Source: GCA-2748575 sp033722575
Lineage (GTDB): Bacteria; Pseudomonadota; Gammaproteobacteria; Pseudomonadales; Ketobacteraceae
Length of the DNA stretch: 11,940 nt
Direction: 5' to 3'
Assembly (NCBI GenBank): GCA_033722575.1
Contig: JAWVYU010000145.1
Coordinates: 1 to 11,940 of the forward strand
Positions 1 to 6,864 of this stretch are shown in pieces; positions within the stretch are counted from its first letter, which is position 1; each line of letters opens with the position of its first letter. The translations under genes were made by a program, and so were the position numbers. The notes under the pieces were generated by a model, which was not told where the DNA came from, made no database searches, and saw only the letters and a program-made list of their open reading frames with translations.

Positions 1-1347
1 CAGGCGGAGCTGAAGCGCCGGCTCCGCGGCACCCGGTCCATTACCTGGGAGTCCTGCGATCACGGGATTATTTACCCGGACTGGCAACACCAGGACGGAA
101 CGGCGCTGGCACTCAAATATGCCGGTTGTGATCTGGCCGCATTCTTTGAGGGCCATCGCGCCCTGATGCAGGCAAAAACGACTGAACAGATGCAGCAGGC
201 CCTTAGCCTTATCAATGAGGGTCCTTTCGATTTTAACGTGGTGTACGGCCACAGGGACGGTGATATCGCCTGGCAGCAGGTGGGCCGCCTGCCCGCAAGG
301 CAAACTAACGGGTTGTTTGTCAGGGATGCGCATTCCCCCGGTGCCAGCTGGCAGGGGTACCTGCCCTTTTCGGAAAATCCCGGATCCATGAATCCGGAGG
401 ACGGCCTGGTGGTTACCGCCAACTCTGTCACCTGTGAAATCCGGTTCAGTAAACTTTCCACGCCCGTTCATTGCGAGGTCACTTACCGGCAGGAGCGGAT
501 CAGAAAGCTGATTCTGGCCGGGCAGCGGCATACCCGGGAATCCATGGCAGCCATTCAGGCCGATGTACAGGCCGACTTTGCGTTGCCACTGAGGGACGCG
601 CTGGTCCGTCATCTGCGTGCTGACCAGCAACAGGAGTCCCAGTTCAGAAGTGCCTGCCTTGCCCTGGCGTCATGGGACTGTTCCTTTGCCACTGACCGCA
701 TTGGTGCCACTATTTTCTATTTCACCCGTATACAGCTGGCCCGGGAAATCTTCGGGGCAATTCTGGGCAAGGGGTCAGCCAGACGCTTTGTTCATGGGCA
801 ACGGGCCTGGCCCCGGGTGGATCGTTTACTGCGAAACCCCGACGACCCGATCCTTGACTGGCTTGCCGCCAACCGCGACAAATCATTTGCAGACTTCGTT
901 CGGACTGCCTTTGAAAGGGCCCTGCAGATTATTGCAAGATCCCTGGGGGAAGATGTCAGTCAGTGGCAATGGGGGCGCATGCACCGGGTAAAAATAGCTT
1001 CCCTGGCAGGAGAGGTGCCCGGAGTCGGCAAACCCTGGGTCGCCCTGGAAAGGCCCTGGCCGGGAGAAACCAATACCGTGTCGCCCACGGTGGCAGTTTC
1101 TGTGGGTAAAACCCTGCGTTCGGCGGTGGGGGCTTCCAGCCGGTTTATCTGTGATCTCAGTCGTCCACGGGAGGCCTGGTTTGCCCACAGTTCCGGGCCT
1201 ACATGTGAGCCGGGTTCGCCCTTTATGCACCGGTTATCGGAGCAGTGGGCTGAGTTCAGGTATTTCAAGTCGGGATTGTGGGCAGTGCACGAGATTGAAA
1301 AGCCGGTGGAGCACGTGGTGCTTGATCCGGATATGAATCCTGATTAA
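1..1347 (+). CDS. Penicillin acylase family protein (Ntn hydrolase), C-terminal part, 5'-truncated
   Basis: The reading frame is open from the first base, so the gene starts outside the window; 448 codons remain. Family features are visible: a YGHRDGDIAWQQVGRLPAR block (nt about 244-300), corresponding to the 'nFvyaDvdGniGy...G.lP.R' segment of penicillin/acyl-homoserine-lactone acylases. It is followed by GYLPFSENPGSMNPEDG and a TAN motif whose Asn codon is at 421-423, matching the conserved 'P...nP..G...tANn' region. The C-terminal segment with DLSRPREAWF and GSPF, then W near the end, matches the usual 'vvDlsdp....l..GqsG.pgSp' ending. Such enzymes are normally periplasmic precursors that self-cleave at a Ser starting the beta chain and hydrolyse amide bonds of acylated amines. 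The signal peptide, alpha chain and nucleophile Ser lie upstream and cannot be checked. The substrate cannot be predicted. The stop is 35 bases before asnS with no visible terminator between. Confidence 0.85.
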   Translation, partial: QAELKRRLRGTRSITWESCDHGIIYPDWQHQDGTALALKYAGCDLAAFFEGHRALMQAKTTEQMQQALSLINEGPFDFNVVYGHRDGDIAWQQVGRLPARQTNGLFVRDAHSPGASWQGYLPFSENPGSMNPEDGLVVTANSVTCEIRFSKLSTPVHCEVTYRQERIRKLILAGQRHTRESMAAIQADVQADFALPLRDALVRHLRADQQQESQFRSACLALASWDCSFATDRIGATIFYFTRIQLAREIFGAILGKGSARRFVHGQRAWPRVDRLLRNPDDPILDWLAANRDKSFADFVRTAFERALQIIARSLGEDVSQWQWGRMHRVKIASLAGEVPGVGKPWVALERPWPGETNTVSPTVAVSVGKTLRSAVGASSRFICDLSRPREAWFAHSSGPTCEPGSPFMHRLSEQWAEFRYFKSGLWAVHEIEKPVEHVVLDPDMNPD

Positions 1348-1371
1348 CAGTAACAACAAGTCATTTAACCC

Positions 1372-1377
1372 AAGGAG
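1372..1377 (+). promoter_or_regulatory. Shine-Dalgarno site of asnS
   Basis: AAGGAG lies 5 bases before the ATG at 1383, which fixes the asnS start and gives the expected 465-residue protein. Confidence 0.8.
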
Positions 1378-1382
1378 AGACT

Positions 1383-2780
1383 ATGCAGTGGCCACCAAGA
1401 ATTGTTGATCTGCTGAATACGAGAGCAGAAGAGCAAGACGTCACAGTGAAAGGCTGGGTAAGAACAAGACGTGACTCCAAAGGGGGATTCTCGTTTATCA
1501 ATGTTCATGACGGCTCCTGTTTTGACGGTATTCAGGTGATTGCCGATCAGTCCCTGGAAAACTATGAGTCCGAAATCACGCACCTCTCAGCCGGTTGCAG
1601 TGTTGCCATTGCGGGCAAGCTGGTGGCTTCCCAGGGGCAGGGGCAGGCGGTGGAGGTGCAGGCACATAAAGTGGACGTGCTGGGGTGGGTGGACGACCCG
1701 GAATCCTATCCCGTGGCCAAAAAACGCCATACCTTTGAATACTTGCGTACCGTGGCCCACCTGCGCCCGCGCACCAACAGTTTTGGCGCCATGACCCGCA
1801 TCCGCCATTCGGCAGCCCAGGCGATCCACCGTTACTTCCATGAAAACGGCTTTATGTGGGTTAACACGCCCATCATTACCGGCAATGACTGTGAAGGCGC
1901 TGGGGAGTTGTTCAGAGTCAGCACCCTGGACCTGACCAATCTGCCCAGAAACCAGGAAGGAGGGGTGGACTTCAGCCAGGACTTTTTTGGCAGCGAAAGC
2001 TTTCTGACGGTGTCTGGCCAGCTCAATGTGGAAGCATACTGCCTTGCCATGTCGCGGGTTTATACTTTTGGCCCTACCTTTCGTGCGGAGAACTCTAATA
2101 CCAGCCGGCATCTGGCGGAATTCTGGATGGTGGAACCAGAGATTGCATTTGCGGATCTGGACCAGGTGGCCACGGTTGCGGAAGACTTTCTCAAATACGT
2201 ATTCAGGGCGGTGCTGGATGAGCGGCAGGATGACATGGCGTTTTTCCAGAAAATGATTCAGAAGGATGCCATTACGCGGCTGGAACATTTGATTCAGGCG
2301 AATTTCGAGCGCATTGATTACACCGATGCGGTGAAGTTATTGCAAAGCGCCAGGAAGAAATTCGAGTTTCCGGTAGACTGGGGTATGGATCTGCAATCGG
2401 AACACGAACGTTATCTGGCCGAGGAGCATGTCAGGGGCCCCGTTATTATCACTAATTATCCTAAGGATATTAAAGCATTTTATATGCGTGAAAATGAAGA
2501 TGGTAAAACCTGTGCTGCGATGGATGTGCTGGCTCCCGGTATTGGTGAAATTATCGGCGGCAGCCAGCGGGAGGAACGACTGGATCGCCTGGACGCAAAA
2601 ATGCAGTCCATGGGAATCAGTGACGAGCTGTGGTGGTATCGGGATTTACGGCGCTATGGCACCATACCCCACGGTGGCTTTGGCCTGGGCTTTGAGCGGC
2701 TGCTGAATTACATCACCGGCATGGAAAACGTTCGTGATGCAATACCTTATCCACGGGTGCCGGGCGCGGCGGATTTCTGA
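1383..2780 (+). CDS. asnS: Asparagine--tRNA ligase (AsnRS)
   Basis: This cytoplasmic class IIb aminoacyl-tRNA synthetase charges tRNA-Asn with asparagine using ATP. The protein has 465 residues, about the usual length of the bacterial enzyme. Residues 1-105 form the OB-fold anticodon-binding domain (VKGWVRTRRDSKGGFSFINV, about 22-41). The catalytic domain follows, with LRPRTN at 127-132, the class II motif 2 FRAENSNTSRHLAEF from Phe233 (FRAE 233-236), and motif 3 GFGLGFERL with its Arg at 439. The insertion containing FSQDFFGSESFLTVSGQLN (about 197-215) is typical of AsnRS and separates it from AspRS. The start is supported by a strong AAGGAG site 5 bases upstream. A stem-loop terminator follows the stop, so asnS is probably transcriptionally separate from the operon downstream. 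Nothing looks broken; this is ordinary housekeeping. Confidence 0.98.
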   Translation: MQWPPRIVDLLNTRAEEQDVTVKGWVRTRRDSKGGFSFINVHDGSCFDGIQVIADQSLENYESEITHLSAGCSVAIAGKLVASQGQGQAVEVQAHKVDVLGWVDDPESYPVAKKRHTFEYLRTVAHLRPRTNSFGAMTRIRHSAAQAIHRYFHENGFMWVNTPIITGNDCEGAGELFRVSTLDLTNLPRNQEGGVDFSQDFFGSESFLTVSGQLNVEAYCLAMSRVYTFGPTFRAENSNTSRHLAEFWMVEPEIAFADLDQVATVAEDFLKYVFRAVLDERQDDMAFFQKMIQKDAITRLEHLIQANFERIDYTDAVKLLQSARKKFEFPVDWGMDLQSEHERYLAEEHVRGPVIITNYPKDIKAFYMRENEDGKTCAAMDVLAPGIGEIIGGSQREERLDRLDAKMQSMGISDELWWYRDLRRYGTIPHGGFGLGFERLLNYITGMENVRDAIPYPRVPGAADF

Positions 2781-2807
2781 GTGAGCATGCCGGCCTGATA
2801 TATCTGT

Positions 2808-2851
2808 CAATGGGCACCATCCGCCATGAATGTGCCCATTGCCTCATTTTT
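2808..2851 (+). terminator. Probable Rho-independent terminator of asnS
   Basis: A perfect 10-bp stem CAATGGGCAC (2808-2817) / GTGCCCATTG (2832-2841) encloses a 14-base loop. It is followed, after 5 bases, by a run of five T (2847-2851). It begins 28 bases after the asnS stop. The large loop and short offset T-run make it a moderate rather than textbook terminator. Confidence 0.6.
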
Positions 2852-2943
2852 CAAAGACATACATGTATTTTCGATAACGAATTGATATGCCATGTAATGC
2901 ATTCGTAATCTTTTGTAAGTGAGCGTTGTTATTTTCCTTCAGT

Positions 2944-2949
2944 TATAAA
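2944..2949 (+). promoter_or_regulatory. Possible -10 element for the downstream operon
   Basis: TATAAA matches the sigma-70 -10 consensus (TATAAT) at five of six positions and sits 19 bases upstream of the operator-like repeat at 2968-2984. No good TTGACA-like -35 is seen at 16-18 bases upstream, so the promoter would be weak, activator-dependent, or elsewhere in the region. Low confidence. Confidence 0.3.
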
Positions 2950-2967
2950 AGAATGCCGCGTCAACCT

Positions 2968-2984
2968 GATTGGTTATACCAATC
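2968..2984. promoter_or_regulatory. Operator-like inverted repeat, GntR/FadR-family (PdhR-like) pattern
   Basis: The 17 bases GATTGGTTATACCAATC form a perfect 7-bp inverted repeat (GATTGGT / ACCAATC) around a 3-base centre. The core ATTGGT-N3-ACCAAT equals the known binding pattern of PdhR, and TGGT-N3-ACCA is shared by FadR-type GntR regulators. Its position, about 135 bases before the first gene and just downstream of a possible -10 box, suits repression of the operon. Which regulator binds is not visible in this window. Confidence 0.5.
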
Positions 2985-3060
2985 TGATATCTCACACCCT
3001 TACAGTCCACCAATCCAAGGAAAGTCGGTTTAAGACAGTCAGCAGGGACCCGCTAAGCGT

Positions 3061-3083
3061 GCACTCCGTTAGTTGAGTGCTAA
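3061..3083. repeat. Small inverted repeat, partly CIRCE-like
   Basis: GCACTC (3061-3066) and GAGTGC (3075-3080) form a 6-bp inverted repeat with 8 bases between. The right arm reads GAGTGCTAA (3075-3083), identical to the right arm of the HrcA-binding CIRCE element. The left arm matches only six of the nine CIRCE bases, and the spacing is 8 rather than 9. It could be a regulator site or a small hairpin in the leader RNA. Confidence 0.3.
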
Positions 3084-3120
3084 TGTTTATTGATAGGTTT
3101 TGATAAAAGAGGTTCCCTGA

Positions 3121-4083
3121 ATGTCAGCACACGGGCTTACATTGTCCTCCCCTTTGCACAAACGCTTTTTCGCCTGGATGGATGAACGATTTCCGGCTGC
3201 CAACAGTATTGTGGTGATCGTTCTCTATCTGGTGTGCTCCGCGGTGGCCCGCTATTCGGCCACCGGCGGCGAATACACCCTTTACGTCACGGACCTGATC
3301 GGCGCCTTTGTCACCTGGTCCATGTTTCTGTTGCTGCGGGTGTTTGATGAGCACAAGGATTACGAGCTGGATGTGAAGAATTACCCGGAGCGCGTGCTCC
3401 AGAGTGGCCTGATCACCCTGAAACACTTGAAAGTGGTGGGGGCTCTGGCGGTGCTGTGCCAGATAGCCTGGAGTTTTATCCTGGGGGGCGGCATTGCGGG
3501 CCCGCTGGTGGCCTGGCTGATCATGATTATCTGGGCCGGTCTGATGACCGCAGAATTCTTTTGTGGTGAATGGCTGGAGAAACGCCTTACGCTTTACGCT
3601 CTGTCTCACATGGCCATCATGCCTCTCATCATCTGGTGGGTTGTCAATCTGGCGGTGCCGGGCCTGGCCTTTGATCACATGATCGGGGCACTGATGACGC
3701 TGGCCTTTGTGAGCGGCTTCTGTTTTGAGATTACCCGCAAAACCCGGGGGCCCGAGGAAGAACGGGATACGGTGGATTCCTACACCAAAATCTACGGTGT
3801 CAAAGGCTGTTCCATGATTATTCTGGCGCTGTTAACGGCCATGGCTGCCATCCAGTTTTATATGATCAGCCATATTGTTGAGAGTCATTTTATTACCGGT
3901 TATGTGCTGGTATTGGTGTTTATAGGCATGGCGGCATTGTCGGTGCTGAAGTTTATGAAGTCACCTTCCCTGCCGGGAAGAGAGAAGAATGAAAAAATGA
4001 TCGGGCTTTCCATGATAGGCGGGTATTCCGTGGTGGTATCGGCCGTGATCGTTGAGCGTGGCTTCGCTGTCGCCATTTATTAA
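3121..4083 (+). CDS. UbiA-family membrane prenyltransferase
   Basis: This integral membrane protein of 320 residues is rich in hydrophobic segments (about 8-9, roughly 28-45, 57-73, 104-121, 126-146, 160-179, 187-203, 229-250, 258-276, 296-315). UbiA enzymes transfer a prenyl group from an isoprenoid diphosphate to an acceptor using two Asp-rich, Mg-binding loops. The first loop is seen as RVFDEHKDYELDVKNYPER (73-91), with D76, D80 and D84 at the expected four-residue spacing. It follows the second membrane segment and ends with the typical YPERvLqsG(l)It. The second loop is probably EITRKTRGPEEERDTVDSYT (203-222), in the right place between later segments. Length and layout fit the family (about 290-320 residues). 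It is the first gene of the operon; AGAGG (3108-3112) lies 8 bases before the ATG. The closest functional subgroup (quinone, chlorophyll/digeranylgeranyl lipid, aromatic acceptor) cannot be decided by eye. Confidence 0.85.
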   Translation: MSAHGLTLSSPLHKRFFAWMDERFPAANSIVVIVLYLVCSAVARYSATGGEYTLYVTDLIGAFVTWSMFLLLRVFDEHKDYELDVKNYPERVLQSGLITLKHLKVVGALAVLCQIAWSFILGGGIAGPLVAWLIMIIWAGLMTAEFFCGEWLEKRLTLYALSHMAIMPLIIWWVVNLAVPGLAFDHMIGALMTLAFVSGFCFEITRKTRGPEEERDTVDSYTKIYGVKGCSMIILALLTAMAAIQFYMISHIVESHFITGYVLVLVFIGMAALSVLKFMKSPSLPGREKNEKMIGLSMIGGYSVVVSAVIVERGFAVAIY

Positions 4084-4121
4084 CTAAAAAGAATGCTATG
4101 AAATGCAATAAGGACCTATGA

Positions 4122-6863
4122 ATGAAACCTCATGCTCTAGTTGTTGCTCCCCGCTATAGCTTTACTGATGATTCCCAATCCAGTGCTTTTTTTAAATGGC
4201 AGGGCAGGGACTTCGCGGCTGTGCCCCTTGATGTGTCCAAAAGCCATCTGTCAATAAGTGTTGAGGTTGATGAGGGGTTGCCCCCCATTGACGAGCCCAT
4301 CGACACGTTATCGGTGAATATTTACGGTCAGAATTTCAGTCCGCTGAAATGTGTCGTCAGCAAAATTGAAATGGATGAACGCGGCAAGTCCCGCATCGTT
4401 TTCAAAAGCAGTGACCCGGAAACCACCAATATGATCTGGGAGATGAGCTATCTGCTACGCACCAAAGGCAGTGAAACCCAGATTGTGGATTACGATCACC
4501 GGGAGTTGCCGAAAATCCCTGGCAGGGGGCTGTACACGGAAGATGCCCGACAGGAGCGTCTGGCTTTCCTGAGAGAGCAGACCAATCAGGATTACGAGAA
4601 TGTAGCCCAGACAACCCTGGACCCCAAAGCACTGGTGAGCAACATCGAGGCTTTTATTGGTTCGGTGGAAGTACCGGTGGGGCTTGCGGGGCCACTTTAT
4701 ATCCGCGGTGCTCATGCCAACGGGCTTTATTACGCTCCCATGGCCACCTCCGAAGGTGCGCTGGTGGCGTCGGTAACTCGGGGTGCCACTGCGATCTCAA
4801 AGAGTGGCGGCATTGTTGCCCGGGTACTTAATCAGCGAATGATGCGGGCTCCCGTATTTGTAATGTCGGATATCAATTCTGCCTTCTTTTTTGCCGAATG
4901 GATCAAGGACCATTTCGATGAGATCAAGGCGGAAACCAAGAAATATTCCAATTACGCGGACCTGGTGGAGCTCGAAACCCAGTTGCTGGGAAAAGCAGTG
5001 AGCGTGCAGTTTGTTTATGAAACCGGTGACGCAGCCGGCCAGAACATGACGACCACCTGCACCTGGCAGGCCAGTCAGTGGATCATGAAACAGATGGCGG
5101 CTTTCGATGAAATCAGGTTTGACCGATTTTTTATCGATTCCAATCGCTCCAACGACAAAAAAGTTACCTACCAGTCCTTTATCAAAGGGCGTGGCATTCG
5201 TGTGGTGGCAGAATGTGTGCTAACGGCTGAGGTTTGCCGGCAAATCCTGAAAGTGGACCCCGTCAACATGGTGAAAAACTTTCACAGTGGCGTCAGTGGC
5301 GGTATTGCCACCGGCATGGTGGGCATGAACGTCAATATCGCTAACGTGATCGGTGCAATGTTTGCTGCTACCGGACAGGACATTGCCTGCGTACACGAAT
5401 CTTCCATTGGTCAGGTTAACTGTGAGCTGACGGACGATGGCGGTGTGTACGCCACCATGATGCTGCCCAGCCTGGTTATAGGTACCGTGGGCGGGGGCAC
5501 CAACCTGATACAGCAAAAAGAATGTCTGGCCATGATGGACTGTGCCGGCGCGGGTAAATCCCACAAGCTGGCGGAAATTATTGCCTCCTATTGTCTTGCC
5601 CTTGATTTGTCCACCATGTCGGCCATTGCCAGTGATCACTTTGCCAGAGCCCATGAAACTCTCGGCCGCAACAGGCCCGTTGACTGGTTAAAACTGGCAG
5701 ACTTTAACACCAGCTTCTTCAATCGCGTGGTTCAGTCATACACGAAAAATCCCAAAACCCATGTATCCGCCATTGAGCCGATCAAGGACATTAATCTGGG
5801 CAGTAGTATTATCACTGAACTGACCGCACACAAGATCAATAAACTGGTGGGCCATTTTCCCTTTGAACTCAAACTGTCCGGTGAACAGAAAAATATAAAA
5901 GTTATGGTGAAGGTAAAGCCGCTGGACGACGAGGTGATTCTGGTGTCCAACGGCATGGCTTCGTTGTGTGATGCGCGCCTGGCTCAGTCCTATAACAAAT
6001 TCAAGGAGCAGCTGGAATTCAAGTACTGTGATGTCCGTGAGCTGGAAGTGATGAGCCAGGATGATCCCCGCTTTACCAAATATACGCCGACGGTCTATTA
6101 CACGTGGGCGGAGCCCAAGCGTGAGGCTTACGTGATCGTGGAGGAGTTCCTGGAAGGTATGGAAATGATGGACTCCGCTGATGATACCTCCGGGTGGACC
6201 GAAGAGCATCTTTTTGCGGCAATCGATGGTATCGCCGAAGTGCACAGTATCTGGTACGGCAAGGAAGACGAGCTCCGGGAGAAACCCTGGCTGGCTAATG
6301 CACCCACCCAGGAAAATATGATGAAGCGTCTGCGGTTGTGGGAAATGCTTGCGGTTCACGCCAGTGAGGAGTTCCCGGAATGGTTCCCCGAGGGTGCCAT
6401 GGATTACTTCCGCAAGGTCGTATACATGCTGCCGGAATGGTACGGCAAACTGGATAATATGCCCAAAACCCTGATTCACAATGATTTTAATCCGCGTAAT
6501 ATCTGCTTCAGAAGAACCAACGGCGAACTGCGGTTATGTGCCTATGACTGGGAGCTGGCCACTATCCAGGTGCCGCAGCATGACGTGGCAGAGCTGATGG
6601 TGATGACACTTCAGCCTGACGTGGACGCAAACACTGTTCATACGCTGGTGGAGCGTCACAGAAAGTCGCTTGAGCAACACACGGGTCAGCAGATTGACCC
6701 TGTGATCTGGCGTGAAGGCTACAAGTATTCCCTCTGGGATCTGGGGGTTAACCGGATATCCATGTACATGATGGGGCATACCTTCCGGCATTACGAGTTC
6801 ATGGAGCGTGTTCACCAAACCCTGCAAAAACTGCTTAGAATCGAAGCCCAGAGAGAATCCTAG
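4122..6863 (+). CDS. Three-domain fusion: PilZ-like N-terminus, class I HMG-CoA reductase, APH/choline-kinase-like kinase
   Basis: The protein has 913 residues, roughly twice a bacterial HMG-CoA reductase. Residues about 1-120 look like a small beta-rich domain resembling PilZ (DVSKSHLSI at 37-45), but without a clear RxxxR, so c-di-GMP binding is doubtful. Residues about 130-530 are an HMG-CoA reductase, which reduces HMG-CoA to mevalonate with two NAD(P)H. Visible blocks are VPVGLAGPLYI (184-194), MATSEGALVAS (207-217), ETGDAAGQNM (300-309), SNDKK (343-347), ATGQD (416-420) and LPSLVIGTVGGGT (448-460). The catalytic Glu211, Lys346, Asp420 and His511 all appear present, and the DKK motif indicates class I. 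Residues about 545-905 are a kinase of the aminoglycoside phosphotransferase/choline kinase superfamily: a possible ATP-binding Lys in VMVKVKP (594-600), hinge EEFLEG (674-679), catalytic loop HNDFNPRN (786-793) and metal-binding Asp in YDWE (D809). The kinase substrate is unknown; the alcohol made by the reductase is a natural guess. AAGGA (4110-4114) lies 7 bases before the ATG. Confidence 0.9.
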   Translation: MKPHALVVAPRYSFTDDSQSSAFFKWQGRDFAAVPLDVSKSHLSISVEVDEGLPPIDEPIDTLSVNIYGQNFSPLKCVVSKIEMDERGKSRIVFKSSDPETTNMIWEMSYLLRTKGSETQIVDYDHRELPKIPGRGLYTEDARQERLAFLREQTNQDYENVAQTTLDPKALVSNIEAFIGSVEVPVGLAGPLYIRGAHANGLYYAPMATSEGALVASVTRGATAISKSGGIVARVLNQRMMRAPVFVMSDINSAFFFAEWIKDHFDEIKAETKKYSNYADLVELETQLLGKAVSVQFVYETGDAAGQNMTTTCTWQASQWIMKQMAAFDEIRFDRFFIDSNRSNDKKVTYQSFIKGRGIRVVAECVLTAEVCRQILKVDPVNMVKNFHSGVSGGIATGMVGMNVNIANVIGAMFAATGQDIACVHESSIGQVNCELTDDGGVYATMMLPSLVIGTVGGGTNLIQQKECLAMMDCAGAGKSHKLAEIIASYCLALDLSTMSAIASDHFARAHETLGRNRPVDWLKLADFNTSFFNRVVQSYTKNPKTHVSAIEPIKDINLGSSIITELTAHKINKLVGHFPFELKLSGEQKNIKVMVKVKPLDDEVILVSNGMASLCDARLAQSYNKFKEQLEFKYCDVRELEVMSQDDPRFTKYTPTVYYTWAEPKREAYVIVEEFLEGMEMMDSADDTSGWTEEHLFAAIDGIAEVHSIWYGKEDELREKPWLANAPTQENMMKRLRLWEMLAVHASEEFPEWFPEGAMDYFRKVVYMLPEWYGKLDNMPKTLIHNDFNPRNICFRRTNGELRLCAYDWELATIQVPQHDVAELMVMTLQPDVDANTVHTLVERHRKSLEQHTGQQIDPVIWREGYKYSLWDLGVNRISMYMMGHTFRHYEFMERVHQTLQKLLRIEAQRES

Positions 6864-6864
6864 T

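Larger units (their letters stand above)
2781..3120. other. Intergenic region upstream of the UbiA-HMGR operon
   Basis: These 340 AT-rich bases hold no convincing gene. In order they contain the asnS terminator stem-loop (2808-2851), a perfect 10-base palindrome ATACATGTAT (2859-2868), a TATAAA box (2944-2949) that could be a -10 element but lacks a good -35 at normal spacing, a 17-base operator-like inverted repeat (2968-2984), a second inverted repeat GCACTC/GAGTGC (3061-3080), and the ribosome binding site AGAGG (3108-3112) of the UbiA-like gene. If TATAAA is the -10, the leader would be about 165 bases, long enough for additional regulation. No known riboswitch or RNA gene was recognised. 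Confidence 0.6.

Noticed and set aside
2859..2868. Palindrome ATACATGTAT
   Set aside because: A perfect 10-base palindrome in AT-rich DNA with no partner site and no known regulator pattern that I can name; too short to claim as an operator.
2953..3033. A 26-codon open frame (MPRQPDWLYQ...) in the leader upstream of the UbiA-like gene
   Set aside because: It has no properly spaced ribosome binding site, overlaps the operator-like repeat, and starts only a few bases after the possible -10 box.
4118..4121. ATG at 4118 just before the HMGR fusion start
   Set aside because: It is out of frame with the long reading frame and closes quickly; the ATG at 4122 has an AAGGA site 7 bases upstream.
5220..6479. 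Long minus-strand open frames opposite the HMGR fusion and other genes
   Set aside because: They mirror strongly conserved plus-strand genes, have no recognisable motifs, and are typical antisense shadows of GC-rich third positions.
6808..6864. Upstream in-frame ATG extending the dikinase by 19 residues
   Set aside because: It lies inside the coding end of the HMGR fusion. The ATG at 6865 follows that gene's stop by one base and begins just before the conserved ATP-grasp start.
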